In this document: positions 1-6,606 of the stretch, in pieces
Layout of the letters: each line of letters opens with the position of its first letter
How positions within the stretch are numbered: position 1 is the stretch's first letter
Assembly: GCF_027943725.1 (NCBI RefSeq)
Contig: NZ_AP025696.1
Span: forward strand, 783,501-847,500
Reading direction: 5' to 3'
DNA length: 64,000 nt
DNA from: Nitrosophilus kaiyonis
Lineage (GTDB): Bacteria; Campylobacterota; Campylobacteria; Campylobacterales; Nitratiruptoraceae
Notes under the pieces: model-generated
The model's database searches: none
The model's input: the letters and a program-made list of their open reading frames with translations, nothing else
What the model was told of the DNA's origin: nothing
Position numbers and translations under genes: made by a program

Positions 1-261
1 TCCTATTTTTTTATAATTTTTTAGATATTGCAAAAACTCTTTTTTGTTTATATTTTTTTCATACTCTTTTCTAATAAGTCCAGATCCCTTTTTTGTTGTT
101 AAAATATACTTTTTCCCATATTTTCTGATTCTAATAGGGGGATTTTTTGCAAGATAAATTTGCTTTATTTTGATTTTTTTATAAGGAATTTTATATTTTT
201 TTAGAAAGTTTTTAATATTGAAAGGTTTTAGGAGAAATTTTTTTTCAATTTCTAAAGACAT
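1..261 (-). CDS. CYTH-domain protein, N-terminal part (cut by window edge)
   Basis: This minus-strand gene starts at an ATG at 259-261 and runs off the left edge of the window, leaving 87 codons. The protein begins MSLEIEKKF. The ExExK signature at residues 4-8 marks the CYTH / triphosphate tunnel metalloenzyme fold (class IV adenylate cyclases, thiamine triphosphatases, inorganic triphosphatases). Several basic residues follow (RIRKYGKKY, then TTKKGSG), as expected for the triphosphate-binding tunnel strands. Family knowledge: these enzymes bind triphosphate substrates with a divalent metal; the substrate here cannot be told. It lies 64 bp downstream of rpsU on the same strand, behind a perfect hairpin, with a GAGG ribosome binding site just after that hairpin. 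Confidence 0.75.
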   Translation of the reverse strand, partial: MSLEIEKKFLLKPFNIKNFLKKYKIPYKKIKIKQIYLAKNPPIRIRKYGKKYILTTKKGSGLIRKEYEKNINKKEFLQYLKNYKKIG

Positions 262-269
262 AAAGACCT

Positions 270-317
270 CGGGCTTTTATGAATTCTAAGGCTAAATAAT
301 TATAACATAAAAGCCCG
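270..317 (-). terminator. Perfect 12-bp inverted repeat between rpsU and the CYTH gene
   Basis: The arms 270-281 and 306-317 are perfectly complementary (core CGGGCTTTTATG on the plus strand) around a 24-base AT-rich loop. On the minus-strand transcript it follows rpsU. No clean U-run comes after it; the next bases hold the GAGG site of the CYTH gene. It may be a partial terminator, an attenuator or an mRNA 3-prime-end stabiliser for rpsU. Confidence 0.55.
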
Positions 318-324
318 ATATCTA

Positions 325-537
325 TTAAAGTTTTGCTTCGTATCTTCTTAGCATCCAAAGTCTTCTTAAAGCTTTTTTTCTTGCTTTAATTTTTTCTTCT
401 TTTCTTATCTCTGTAGGAGGTTTATAAAATCTTCTTGCTCTTGCCTCAGTAACTATTAGGTTTCTATCAACCTGTTTTTTAAATCTTCTATATGCTTCTT
501 CAAAACTCTCATTAGGATTTACTACAATGCCTGGCAT
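325..537 (-). CDS. rpsU: 30S ribosomal protein S21
   Basis: The gene encodes 70 residues, the usual length for S21, a small basic protein of the 30S subunit that sits near the anti-Shine-Dalgarno end of 16S rRNA and helps initiation. The N-terminal MPGIVV and the [14 protein letters not shown] stretch are family hallmarks, followed by an Arg/Lys-rich helix (residues 30-65). An AGGAGAC-type ribosome binding site precedes the ATG on the minus strand. It is apart from the large ribosomal clusters, as usual for rpsU, and is followed by the hairpin at 270-317. Confidence 0.95.
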   Translation of the reverse strand: MPGIVVNPNESFEEAYRRFKKQVDRNLIVTEARARRFYKPPTEIRKEEKIKARKKALRRLWMLRRYEAKL

Positions 538-631
538 TTTAGTCTCCTTGTGAAAATTTGGATGAAATTATATCAAATTTAGTTAATTTATAAAAATATT
601 GTTATAATTTTTAAAAAAATAGGGGAGGCTT

Positions 632-1066
632 ATGGAGTATTACAATTGGATTTTAGCATTTCATGTTATGAGTTTTATTAGTTGGATGGCTATGCTTTTT
701 TATCTGCCAAGATTGTATGTTTATCATACAGAATTTAAAGATAATTATGATTTTGTAGAGGTTGTAAAAATTCAAGAAGAAAAGCTTTATAAATTTATAG
801 GTATTCCAGCTTTTTGGGCTACAATATTAAGTGGAGGGGCTTTAATAGTTTTAAATCCTGCTCTTTTTAAAAGTGGAATATGGCTTCATATAAAACTTAC
901 TGCAGTTATTTTTTTGATTTTATACCATTTAAGTTTGGGATATTTTAGAAAAAAACTTTTAAATGATGAATGTACAAAAAGCGGGAAATTTTTTAGAGTT
1001 TATAATGAAGTACCTACAATTTTAATGATAATAATAGTGATAATGGTTGTAATAAAACCTATATGA
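632..1066 (+). CDS. hemJ: Protoporphyrinogen IX oxidase, HemJ type
   Basis: This 144-residue membrane protein matches HemJ (old UPF0093), the oxygen-independent enzyme that oxidises protoporphyrinogen IX to protoporphyrin IX in heme synthesis. Visible features: N-terminal helix with the conserved His (H11), the LFYLPRLYVYH stretch with R27, further helices near residues 55-75, 80-105 and 125-143, and the HIKL and FRVYNEVPT motifs that carry the conserved Lys and Asn. Length fits the family. A GGGAGG site lies 6 bases before the ATG. Its TGA overlaps the ATG of the next gene (ATGA), suggesting translational coupling. Campylobacterota commonly use HemJ rather than HemG or HemY. Confidence 0.92.
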   Translation: MEYYNWILAFHVMSFISWMAMLFYLPRLYVYHTEFKDNYDFVEVVKIQEEKLYKFIGIPAFWATILSGGALIVLNPALFKSGIWLHIKLTAVIFLILYHLSLGYFRKKLLNDECTKSGKFFRVYNEVPTILMIIIVIMVVIKPI

Positions 1067-1812
1067 AAAAAGCTTTGGTTTTAAGTGGGGGAGGGGCAAG
1101 ATGTATTGCTCAACTTGGATTTATTGAAGTTTTATATGAAAATGGAATTTTTTTTGATATTTTTAGTGGTTCTAGTGGTGGAGCAATAATTGCTGCATTT
1201 TTGGCAAAAGGATATAGACCAAAAGAGATATTTGAAATTTTAAAAGATATAGATTTTAAAAAATTTATAAAGTTTAACTTTTTTAAAAGATCAATTTTTT
1301 CTTTTAAAAATGCAGATAAACTTTTAGACTCATTTAATTTAGATGATTTTTCAAATCTTGAGAAAAAACTATATATTTGTGTAACTGATTATGATACTTA
1401 TGAAACTTTATATATAGATGGCGGAAAACTATCTCATTTTTTGCTTGCATCTTCTTCATTAATTCCAATCTTCGAGCCATATAATATAGATGGGAAATAT
1501 TATATAGATGGAGGATTTACAGATAATCTTCCAACAGCACCATGTCTAGATGCAGATTTTATATGTGCTATAAATGTTAACCCACCTATAAAAGTCAAAA
1601 ATAGTTTTTTTGGTAATTTTTATAAAGCCGGATATATAATGTTAAATAACAATATAAAATATTCAAAACAAAAAGCACATAAATATTTAGAATTTAAAGA
1701 GTGTGGCAATTTTAGTATTTTTGATATGAAAAATTTTGATAAGATATATGATATAGGTTTGAAAGAGGGCAAAAAAGAGATAGATTATTTTAAAAGGCTA
1801 TACAATGATTAA
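1063..1812 (+). CDS. Patatin-like phospholipase (RssA-type)
   Basis: This 249-residue protein has the patatin hydrolase signatures in order: oxyanion-hole glycine run GGGAR (residues 9-13), nucleophile elbow GSSGG (36-40, catalytic Ser38) and the Asp of the dyad in DGG (149-151). Family knowledge: such proteins cleave acyl chains from phospholipids or other esters; bacterial RssA-type members are cytoplasmic or membrane-associated and mostly uncharacterised. No signal peptide is seen. The start overlaps hemJ by 4 bases and the end overlaps the next gene by 8 bases, so the three form one operon. Physiological substrate unknown. Confidence 0.88.
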   Translation: MKKALVLSGGGARCIAQLGFIEVLYENGIFFDIFSGSSGGAIIAAFLAKGYRPKEIFEILKDIDFKKFIKFNFFKRSIFSFKNADKLLDSFNLDDFSNLEKKLYICVTDYDTYETLYIDGGKLSHFLLASSSLIPIFEPYNIDGKYYIDGGFTDNLPTAPCLDADFICAINVNPPIKVKNSFFGNFYKAGYIMLNNNIKYSKQKAHKYLEFKECGNFSIFDMKNFDKIYDIGLKEGKKEIDYFKRLYND

Positions 1813-2314
1813 AAAAATGTGGGAGAAGTTTGTAGATAAGAAAATAATTCCTTATGTATTTACATGCTCTTCTCATCCAATGAGATTTCTAGAATTGTTA
1901 AAGGCAAATAAGGCTTTTGTTGATGGTCTTGACCCATCATATACAATACCAGGTTTTAAACTCTCAATTATTAGATTATATATTGTATATTTTGTGTTAT
2001 GGAATATTATTATAATACCTGCATCTTTGATTTTTCACAATTTTTTAGCAAAACTTGATTGTCACTTGTCTATAATTTTGGCAATTATTTTTACATTACT
2101 ATTTTTTGGAACTTTACAAATTTTTAAAGAGTGGCTTATTGATAGAGTATCTCAAAAAGTTATAAAAAAGGCTTGGCAAAATCATTTACCACATTTTGAT
2201 TATGATAAATATAAAGAAAAAGTAGCTCAAATATATGCTGAGGCAATTGATAAAGATATTCCAAAATATGAGTTAGAAAGATATATTTTAGATAGACTTG
2301 TAGAAAACGATTGA
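1805..2314 (+). CDS. Conserved-looking membrane protein of unknown function
   Basis: The product is 169 residues with two predicted transmembrane helices (about 56-78 and 88-106) joined by a short loop containing a Cys, flanked by a basic N-terminal region with a CSSHP motif (21-25) and a charged, probably helical C-terminal region (110-169). I do not recognise the family. It overlaps the patatin gene by 8 bases and ends just before the DUF4395 gene, so it is probably co-transcribed with hemJ and the lipase. That context suggests an inner-membrane job but gives no specific function. Confidence 0.7.
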   Translation: MIKKMWEKFVDKKIIPYVFTCSSHPMRFLELLKANKAFVDGLDPSYTIPGFKLSIIRLYIVYFVLWNIIIIPASLIFHNFLAKLDCHLSIILAIIFTLLFFGTLQIFKEWLIDRVSQKVIKKAWQNHLPHFDYDKYKEKVAQIYAEAIDKDIPKYELERYILDRLVEND

Positions 2315-2366
2315 CAATAATATTTTCTTATGATAACATTCTTTCAAAAAATAAGAAAAGTTTATA

Positions 2367-2804
2367 ATGAATCAAAGTTGTCCAGTATCATTTTCTAAGG
2401 TAGATTCGATAAAAGTTAGAATAAGCGCATTTATTTACTCTTTTTTAATTATCTATTTTTTTATTTTTCAAAATGCATTATTTTTAGCTTTAATTTTATT
2501 AGATTTAGTACTTAAAAATATAGATAAAAGATATGCTCCTATATTTATTGTATCAAGTACTATTTCTAAAATTTTAAACCTAAAACCAATTTATGAAGAT
2601 AATGCCCCTAAAAAATTTGCATCAAAGATAGGGATTGTAATAATTTTATTATCTTTAATATTTTATAAATTGGATAAAAATATCTCTGATTTATTAATTT
2701 TAATATTTTTAATATGTGCATTCTTAGAAGCAGTTTTTAGCTATTGTGTAGGATGTAAAATGTATAGTATATTTAACTATTTTCAAAAAAAGTTTTACCA
2801 ATAA
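2367..2804 (+). CDS. DUF4395 family membrane protein
   Basis: The protein has 145 residues and begins MNQSCPVSFSKVD. The CPVSF start, the conserved R18, the DNAPKKFASKIG stretch (78-89) and a late Cys pair (C127, C130, in CVGC) fit the DUF4395 family, which has about four hydrophobic segments (here roughly 20-47, 57-71, 87-100, 107-128). Family function is unknown; the paired cysteines suggest redox or metal chemistry, but that is inference. The gene end overlaps the convergent minus-strand gene by 32 bases (2773-2804), so the two 3-prime ends share DNA with no room for a terminator. Confidence 0.75.
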   Translation: MNQSCPVSFSKVDSIKVRISAFIYSFLIIYFFIFQNALFLALILLDLVLKNIDKRYAPIFIVSSTISKILNLKPIYEDNAPKKFASKIGIVIILLSLIFYKLDKNISDLLILIFLICAFLEAVFSYCVGCKMYSIFNYFQKKFYQ

Positions 2805-3198
2805 TTATCTTTTTACCAAAACCAAAACTGTTATTTGTATATTTTAAAAATTTTATTTTTATTCCCCAAAGTTTTGGATTAATAGCTTTTGTAAATGGAA
2901 ATTTTTCAAAATATATTTTTTGACTCTCTTTATCAATATCTTCTAATAGACTACCTTGAAATTGCACACCTTCTATTTTTGATACTTTTTTTGTATCTAA
3001 AAAAATTGTGCCACTTGCATAAATATTCTTTTTAAGAAGTTTTATATGAAGAGTATCTTCATCTGATGCAAAAATTAAAATATCTCTTTTTTTATCATAC
3101 ACATAAAAACATGTTGCACAATAGGGAATATTTTCAGATGAAGTACAAATTGTCATTATATGTTGGCTTTCTAAAAATTTTTCTAATTTAGTATTCAT
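2773..3198 (-). CDS. YhbP-like flavin-binding-fold protein (UPF0306)
   Basis: The 141-residue product resembles E. coli YhbP: a pyridoxamine-phosphate-oxidase-like split barrel. Visible landmarks are HIMTICTS near residue 13, PYCATCFYVYD (25-35), an IEGVQFQGSLLED strand (75-87) and a C-terminal FGFGKKIIIG. Family members bind flavin or heme, but the reaction of this subgroup is unknown. The gene starts 4 bases inside the end of the YqaA-like gene (ATG overlapping its TGA-side end), suggesting a two-gene minus-strand operon. Its 3-prime end overlaps the convergent DUF4395 gene. Confidence 0.75.
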   Translation of the reverse strand: MNTKLEKFLESQHIMTICTSSENIPYCATCFYVYDKKRDILIFASDEDTLHIKLLKKNIYASGTIFLDTKKVSKIEGVQFQGSLLEDIDKESQKIYFEKFPFTKAINPKLWGIKIKFLKYTNNSFGFGKKIIIGKTFFENS

Positions 3199-3620
3199 TT
3201 TATAAATATATTAAACCCTTCTATTAAAAGATAGTATCTTGCAAATTTTGCAATTGCAACAATTATTATAAATTTTTTTATATCATAATGCAAAGAGCCT
3301 GCTATAAAAGTTAATGGATCGCCAATTATTGGAGCCCAAGAAAAAAGAAGTGCAAAACCGCCATACTTTTTAAAAAATTTTTCAGCTTTTAAAAGATTTT
3401 TTTCTTTTACATAACCCTTTTTTAGAAGATAATCAACTCCTTTTTTACCAATAAAAAAATTAAGTAGTGAACCTAGTGTATTTCCAAAGCCTGCACTAAT
3501 TAATATTAATATTTTAGGATAGCCACTATTTAAATAATATAAAACAGTTGCTTCGCTATATATAGGAAGAATTGTAGCTGCTCCAAAAGCAGAAAGAAAA
3601 ATAATAATTAACTCTTTCAT
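3195..3620 (-). CDS. YqaA-type VTT/DedA-fold membrane protein
   Basis: This 141-residue inner-membrane protein matches the YqaA branch of the DedA/VTT (SNARE-associated) superfamily: ATILPIYSEA near the N-terminus, GNTLGSLLNFFIGKKG (46-61) and the re-entrant YGGFALLFSWAPIIGDPLTFIAGS stretch with the FSWAPIIGDP core. Family knowledge: VTT-fold proteins are linked to lipid scrambling or transport; the role of YqaA is not settled. It probably forms a short operon with the YhbP-like gene. Confidence 0.8.
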   Translation of the reverse strand: MKELIIIFLSAFGAATILPIYSEATVLYYLNSGYPKILILISAGFGNTLGSLLNFFIGKKGVDYLLKKGYVKEKNLLKAEKFFKKYGGFALLFSWAPIIGDPLTFIAGSLHYDIKKFIIIVAIAKFARYYLLIEGFNIFIK

Positions 3621-3825
3621 AATTCCTTGTTCTTAATAAATATTATCTATATTATGCCATTATTGGGCTGTATTTGAATTTAGAGATTGATATTGAGAAA
3701 AATAATATAAAAATAGAATAAAGTTAAACTAAGTTTAAAAGTTAGATAAAGTTAATTTTTTAAATTAATTAATAACTAATAAAAATGAGTTAAAATATAT
3801 ATAAATTAAAAAGAAGGAGGAAGAG

Positions 3826-4263
3826 ATGAATTTTGAAAAAGATGTTCAAAAAGCTCATGAGTTTTTAAAAGAGTTATCACAAGAGATAGGATGCGCAGGT
3901 GATGAAAGAAGAGCTGGAAGAGTTTTAAGAGCAGTACTAAGGGTTTTAAGAAGAAGAGTTTCTCCAGAAGAGTATATGGATTTTATAGCTCAGCTACCAA
4001 TGTGTATTAAAGCAATGGCAGTAGATGGTTGGAAGCTATCATCTTTTCCTGATAAAAATATAAAAAGTGCTGAAGATTTTATAAAAGCGGTTATGGATGA
4101 AGATAAAAGAGCATCAGAGAATGATTTTGGTGACGAAGAGCAAGCAAATGATATTGTGAAAAAAGTTTTTCATTTTCTAAAAAAACATATCAGCAGTGGC
4201 GAAGTTAAAGATATGGAAGCTGAACTGCCAAAAGCTGTTAAAGAATTGATAGAAAACTCCTAA
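3826..4263 (+). CDS. DUF2267 protein
   Basis: The 145-residue soluble protein is helical and charged with the DUF2267 pattern: a first repeat with RRAGRVLRAVLRVLRRRVSPEEY (the core RVLRAVLRVLRRR at about residues 32-44) followed by LPMCIKAMAVDGW, and a second half-repeat with KKVFHFLKKHISSGEVKDMEAELP. The two halves echo each other, consistent with an internal duplication. Family function is unknown. It has a strong AAGGAGG site. The 200-base AT-rich gap upstream holds no gene and presumably its promoter. It ends 2 bases before the convergent mtfA gene, at a shared terminator hairpin. Confidence 0.8.
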   Translation: MNFEKDVQKAHEFLKELSQEIGCAGDERRAGRVLRAVLRVLRRRVSPEEYMDFIAQLPMCIKAMAVDGWKLSSFPDKNIKSAEDFIKAVMDEDKRASENDFGDEEQANDIVKKVFHFLKKHISSGEVKDMEAELPKAVKELIENS

Positions 4264-4265
4264 AT

Positions 4266-4289
4266 TTAGACCCAGGTAGCTGGGTCTAA
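4266..4289. terminator. Bidirectional terminator made from the end of mtfA
   Basis: The 9-bp arms TTAGACCCA (4266-4274) and TGGGTCTAA (4281-4289) enclose a 6-base loop. The hairpin lies directly after the DUF2267 stop, while on the minus strand it is the last codons and the stop of mtfA (residues DPATWV). Short T-runs lie on either side. It therefore serves convergent genes from both directions. Confidence 0.75.
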
Positions 4290-5093
4290 TTTGTAATACT
4301 CTTTTAAAATATTATAAAGATTTGGTTCGCTTTTTTTTAAATTTATAGGTTTTTCAAAAAAAGCCTCTGTTGCAACAGCGAAAAATTCTGCTTCACTATT
4401 TATAGCATAATAGTCTAAAAATCCTTTTTTATGTTTTTTATATAACTCTTTTAATTTTTTAAACTCTTTTTTCATAATTTTTGTCCATTTTGGATAAAGT
4501 TTTGGCGGAAGCTCAGGTGTGCCATCTGCTACAAAATCAGCAAAATCAAGCTGATGAGCAAATTCATGAATACCAACATTTTTTCCATCATTTGGATTTT
4601 TATCTCCTAAAACAAGATCCTTCCAAGATATGACTACTTCTCCACCCTGCCAAGCTTCACCGAGTAATATCTCATTTTGTTGAGTTACTATCCAGCCATT
4701 TTGAATATTTTCTTTTTTAAAAATTGTATCAGGATATATGTATATGGTTTTTACATTTTTGTATTCACATCTATTGTGACCGATTGTTAAAATACATGCA
4801 TTTGCAGCAATTAAAATCTTTTTTCTATCATCAATAACTACTCCTTTTCCTATAAACTCTTTATTTTTTATGAAAACTAAAATACAAGCTATTAATCTTT
4901 TTCTTAAAATTTTTGGGATTTTTTTATATAAAGGAAACTCTTTTAAAAGTATCTCTTCAATATGTTTTGGAAGCTTTCTCTTTTGATATAGATAGTATAA
5001 AAAATCTGTTTTTATATATTGGAAAAGTAATATAAGAAAATAGATAAAAATGATAATTGATAAAAAAATAATAAGTTTTATATAATAATTCAT
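4266..5093 (-). CDS. mtfA: MtfA-like zinc metallopeptidase (M90 family)
   Basis: The 275-residue protein carries the M90 signature: VISWKDLVLGDKNP followed by GIHEFAHQLD, with zinc-binding HEFAH at residues 176-180 (H176, E177 catalytic, H180), and a later SEAEFFAVATEAFFE block that supplies the glutamate ligand. E. coli MtfA (Mlc titration factor A) is an aminopeptidase that also binds the repressor Mlc. Unlike that cytosolic protein, this one has an N-terminal hydrophobic helix (about 5-25), so it is probably anchored to the inner membrane facing the cytoplasm. No Mlc gene is seen in this window, so the sugar-regulation role of E. coli should not be assumed. Confidence 0.88.
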   Translation of the reverse strand: MNYYIKLIIFLSIIIFIYFLILLFQYIKTDFLYYLYQKRKLPKHIEEILLKEFPLYKKIPKILRKRLIACILVFIKNKEFIGKGVVIDDRKKILIAANACILTIGHNRCEYKNVKTIYIYPDTIFKKENIQNGWIVTQQNEILLGEAWQGGEVVISWKDLVLGDKNPNDGKNVGIHEFAHQLDFADFVADGTPELPPKLYPKWTKIMKKEFKKLKELYKKHKKGFLDYYAINSEAEFFAVATEAFFEKPINLKKSEPNLYNILKEYYKLDPATWV

Positions 5094-5134
5094 AAAAAGA
5101 TTATATCAAAAGAGGAAAAGATGGCTTACATAAG

Positions 5135-5207
5135 TGGAGCATGCCGGGCTCGAACCGGCGACCTCCACGCTGCCAGCGTGGCGCTCTCCCAGCTGAGCTA
5201 ATGCCCC
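5135..5207 (-). tRNA. tRNA-Ala (GGC anticodon)
   Basis: On the minus strand a full cloverleaf is readable: acceptor GGGGCAT pairing with ATGCTCC, a D-arm with AGCTCAGCTGGGAGAGC, anticodon stem-loop CACGCTGGCAGCGTG with anticodon GGC, and TpsiC arm GCCGGTTCGAGCCCGGC. The discriminator is A and the following bases are CTT, so the 3-prime CCA is not encoded. All six other tRNAs in the window encode CCA. Confidence 0.95.
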
Positions 5208-5213
5208 AAAATT

Positions 5214-5247
5214 AGTTTATGGTTTATAGTTTTTGGTTTCTGGTTAG
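5214..5247. repeat. Single-armed degenerate repeat (GTTTATGGTTTATAG type)
   Basis: The gap between dgkA and tRNA-Ala holds degenerate 7-8 base units related to AGTTTATGGTTTATAG and GGTTTCTGGTTAG. They resemble one arm of the paired intergenic repeats elsewhere in the window, but no complementary arm is seen, and the G-rich strand is opposite to the local transcription (minus). Confidence 0.45.
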
Positions 5248-5257
5248 AAAAATTATA

Positions 5258-5620
5258 TCAAAAAAATTCATATATAAAAACAGCTATCCATATTCCAAGA
5301 GTTAAAAATAGAGATAGTAAAACTGCAGCTGCGCCTGCATCTTTTGCATATTTTGCTAAAGGATGAAAATCTTTTGTTACTAAATCTACAACTCTTTCAA
5401 TTGCACTATTAATTAGCTCAACTATTAATGGAATAAATATAGATGTTTGCAATATAGTTTTTGATAAAAGAGAAATGGGTAAAAACCATATTACAATTGT
5501 TAAAATAGTAAAAAAAACAATTTCTATTTTAAAAGATACTTCATTTTTAAATGCTTCAATAAGTCCATCTATTGCATATTTTGCATTTTTAAAAAGTGAA
5601 TATTTTGGTTTATTTATCAT
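5258..5620 (-). CDS. dgkA: Diacylglycerol kinase (prokaryotic integral-membrane type)
   Basis: This 120-residue protein is of the right length for DgkA, the trimeric inner-membrane kinase that phosphorylates diacylglycerol to phosphatidic acid, recycling lipid released by envelope glycan synthesis. The signature VELINSAIERVVDL is present (E68, N71 and E75 match the catalytic/metal-binding positions), as are three transmembrane helices (about 33-50, 56-72 and 97-118) after an amphipathic N-terminus with AFKNEVSFKIE. The start overlaps the end of the upstream PP-loop gene by 4 bases, so it is part of the dnaG-PP-loop-dgkA minus-strand operon. Confidence 0.93.
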   Translation of the reverse strand: MINKPKYSLFKNAKYAIDGLIEAFKNEVSFKIEIVFFTILTIVIWFLPISLLSKTILQTSIFIPLIVELINSAIERVVDLVTKDFHPLAKYAKDAGAAAVLLSLFLTLGIWIAVFIYEFF

Positions 5621-6606
5621 TTTACAAAATATTTTTGAGCCTCTTTTTTATTTTCAAATGGGCTTGTTTTAAATTTTTCATTTCCAATTTCAACTTCATA
5701 AACTTCATCTGGCTTTGCTTTTGAGTAAGTTAGAGCAATTTTTGCAGCCATTTTTTTATCTTCATTTGAAGCATCTTTATTTATTAAACTAAGTGGTCCA
5801 GGAAGTGGCAGAGAAAATTTTATATATTTATTTAAATTTAACTCCTTTATTTTTTCATTTTCATCTTTGTTTCTGCTAACAACCAATTTTGCAGAATCTG
5901 GTAGTCTAAAATGTCTTCCCCATTTTAAAACATCAATATCTTCAGTTTCGAATTTGTCAAATTTTATATGATCTTTGATTTTTTTAGAAAAATTCTCATC
6001 AGTCAATAAACAGCCTCCACTTGGAGACTCATAATTTTCTATCCCCCATTTTTTAGCTAAGTTAATCTGTACTTCTCTGCTTCTTCCATGAATATCAAGA
6101 AGTTTTTCTCTATCTACCCACCCTTTTTCTTCAGGAATTGTGATAGGTAAAAGTTTTGCACTAAGTGGTCTTAGTATTAATCTATCAGCTGTGCTTAACT
6201 CTTCAACTTTTTTAAGTGCATCCATTCTTTGACTCATTGGTCTTTGTCCTGCAACTTCGCCACTTATAATAAAATGTGCATCATATTTTGGAAGTAGCGC
6301 TTTAGCTACTCTAATCATATTTGCATGACAATCTATACAAGGATTAAAATTTTTTCCATATCCATATTTTGGATTAAATAAAATCTCTTTTATAAATTGC
6401 TCTTTTATATTTATTATCTCGAGTTTAGCTCCAATTTTATCAGCTATATCTTTTAAATATCTCTTTTTTTCCTCTTCAGCTTTGCCTCCAAATCCTGTAT
6501 CAAAATATAATCCAATTACTTCAACTCCTTGCTCAATTATAAGTTTCATTGCAAGAAGGCTATCAAGCCCGCCACTAAAAAGTGCTAATGCTCTAATCTT
6601 CTTCAA
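5617..6606 (-). CDS. PP-loop ATPase resembling MnmA/ThiI (probable RNA or cofactor sulfur/adenylation enzyme)
   Basis: The 329-residue product has an N-terminal HUP-fold PP-loop (SGGLDS, residues 11-16) like MnmA, ThiI and QueC. A Cys pair in PCIDCH (C90, C93) and a later Cys in SGGCLL (C199) sit where MnmA has its catalytic pair, C90 and C199 being the best match. The C-terminal 100 residues look like an additional domain (KWGRHFRLPDSAKLVVSRN, then SLPLPGPLSLINKD) of the kind annotated as an NFACT-type RNA-binding domain; that is from memory and should be searched. Proteins of this layout are conserved in Campylobacterota and often labelled thiouridylase. Inference: tRNA thiolation or related adenylation. 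The start overlaps the end of dnaG by 14 bases. Confidence 0.7.
   Translation of the reverse strand: MKKIRALALFSGGLDSLLAMKLIIEQGVEVIGLYFDTGFGGKAEEEKKRYLKDIADKIGAKLEIINIKEQFIKEILFNPKYGYGKNFNPCIDCHANMIRVAKALLPKYDAHFIISGEVAGQRPMSQRMDALKKVEELSTADRLILRPLSAKLLPITIPEEKGWVDREKLLDIHGRSREVQINLAKKWGIENYESPSGGCLLTDENFSKKIKDHIKFDKFETEDIDVLKWGRHFRLPDSAKLVVSRNKDENEKIKELNLNKYIKFSLPLPGPLSLINKDASNEDKKMAAKIALTYSKAKPDEVYEVEIGNEKFKTSPFENKKEAQKYFVK

Noticed and set aside
2311-2337. TTGACA with TATGAT or GATAAC as promoter of the DUF4395 gene
   Set aside because: Spacing is 12 or 15 bases, too short for a convincing sigma70 promoter; the TTGACA also holds the stop codon of the previous gene.
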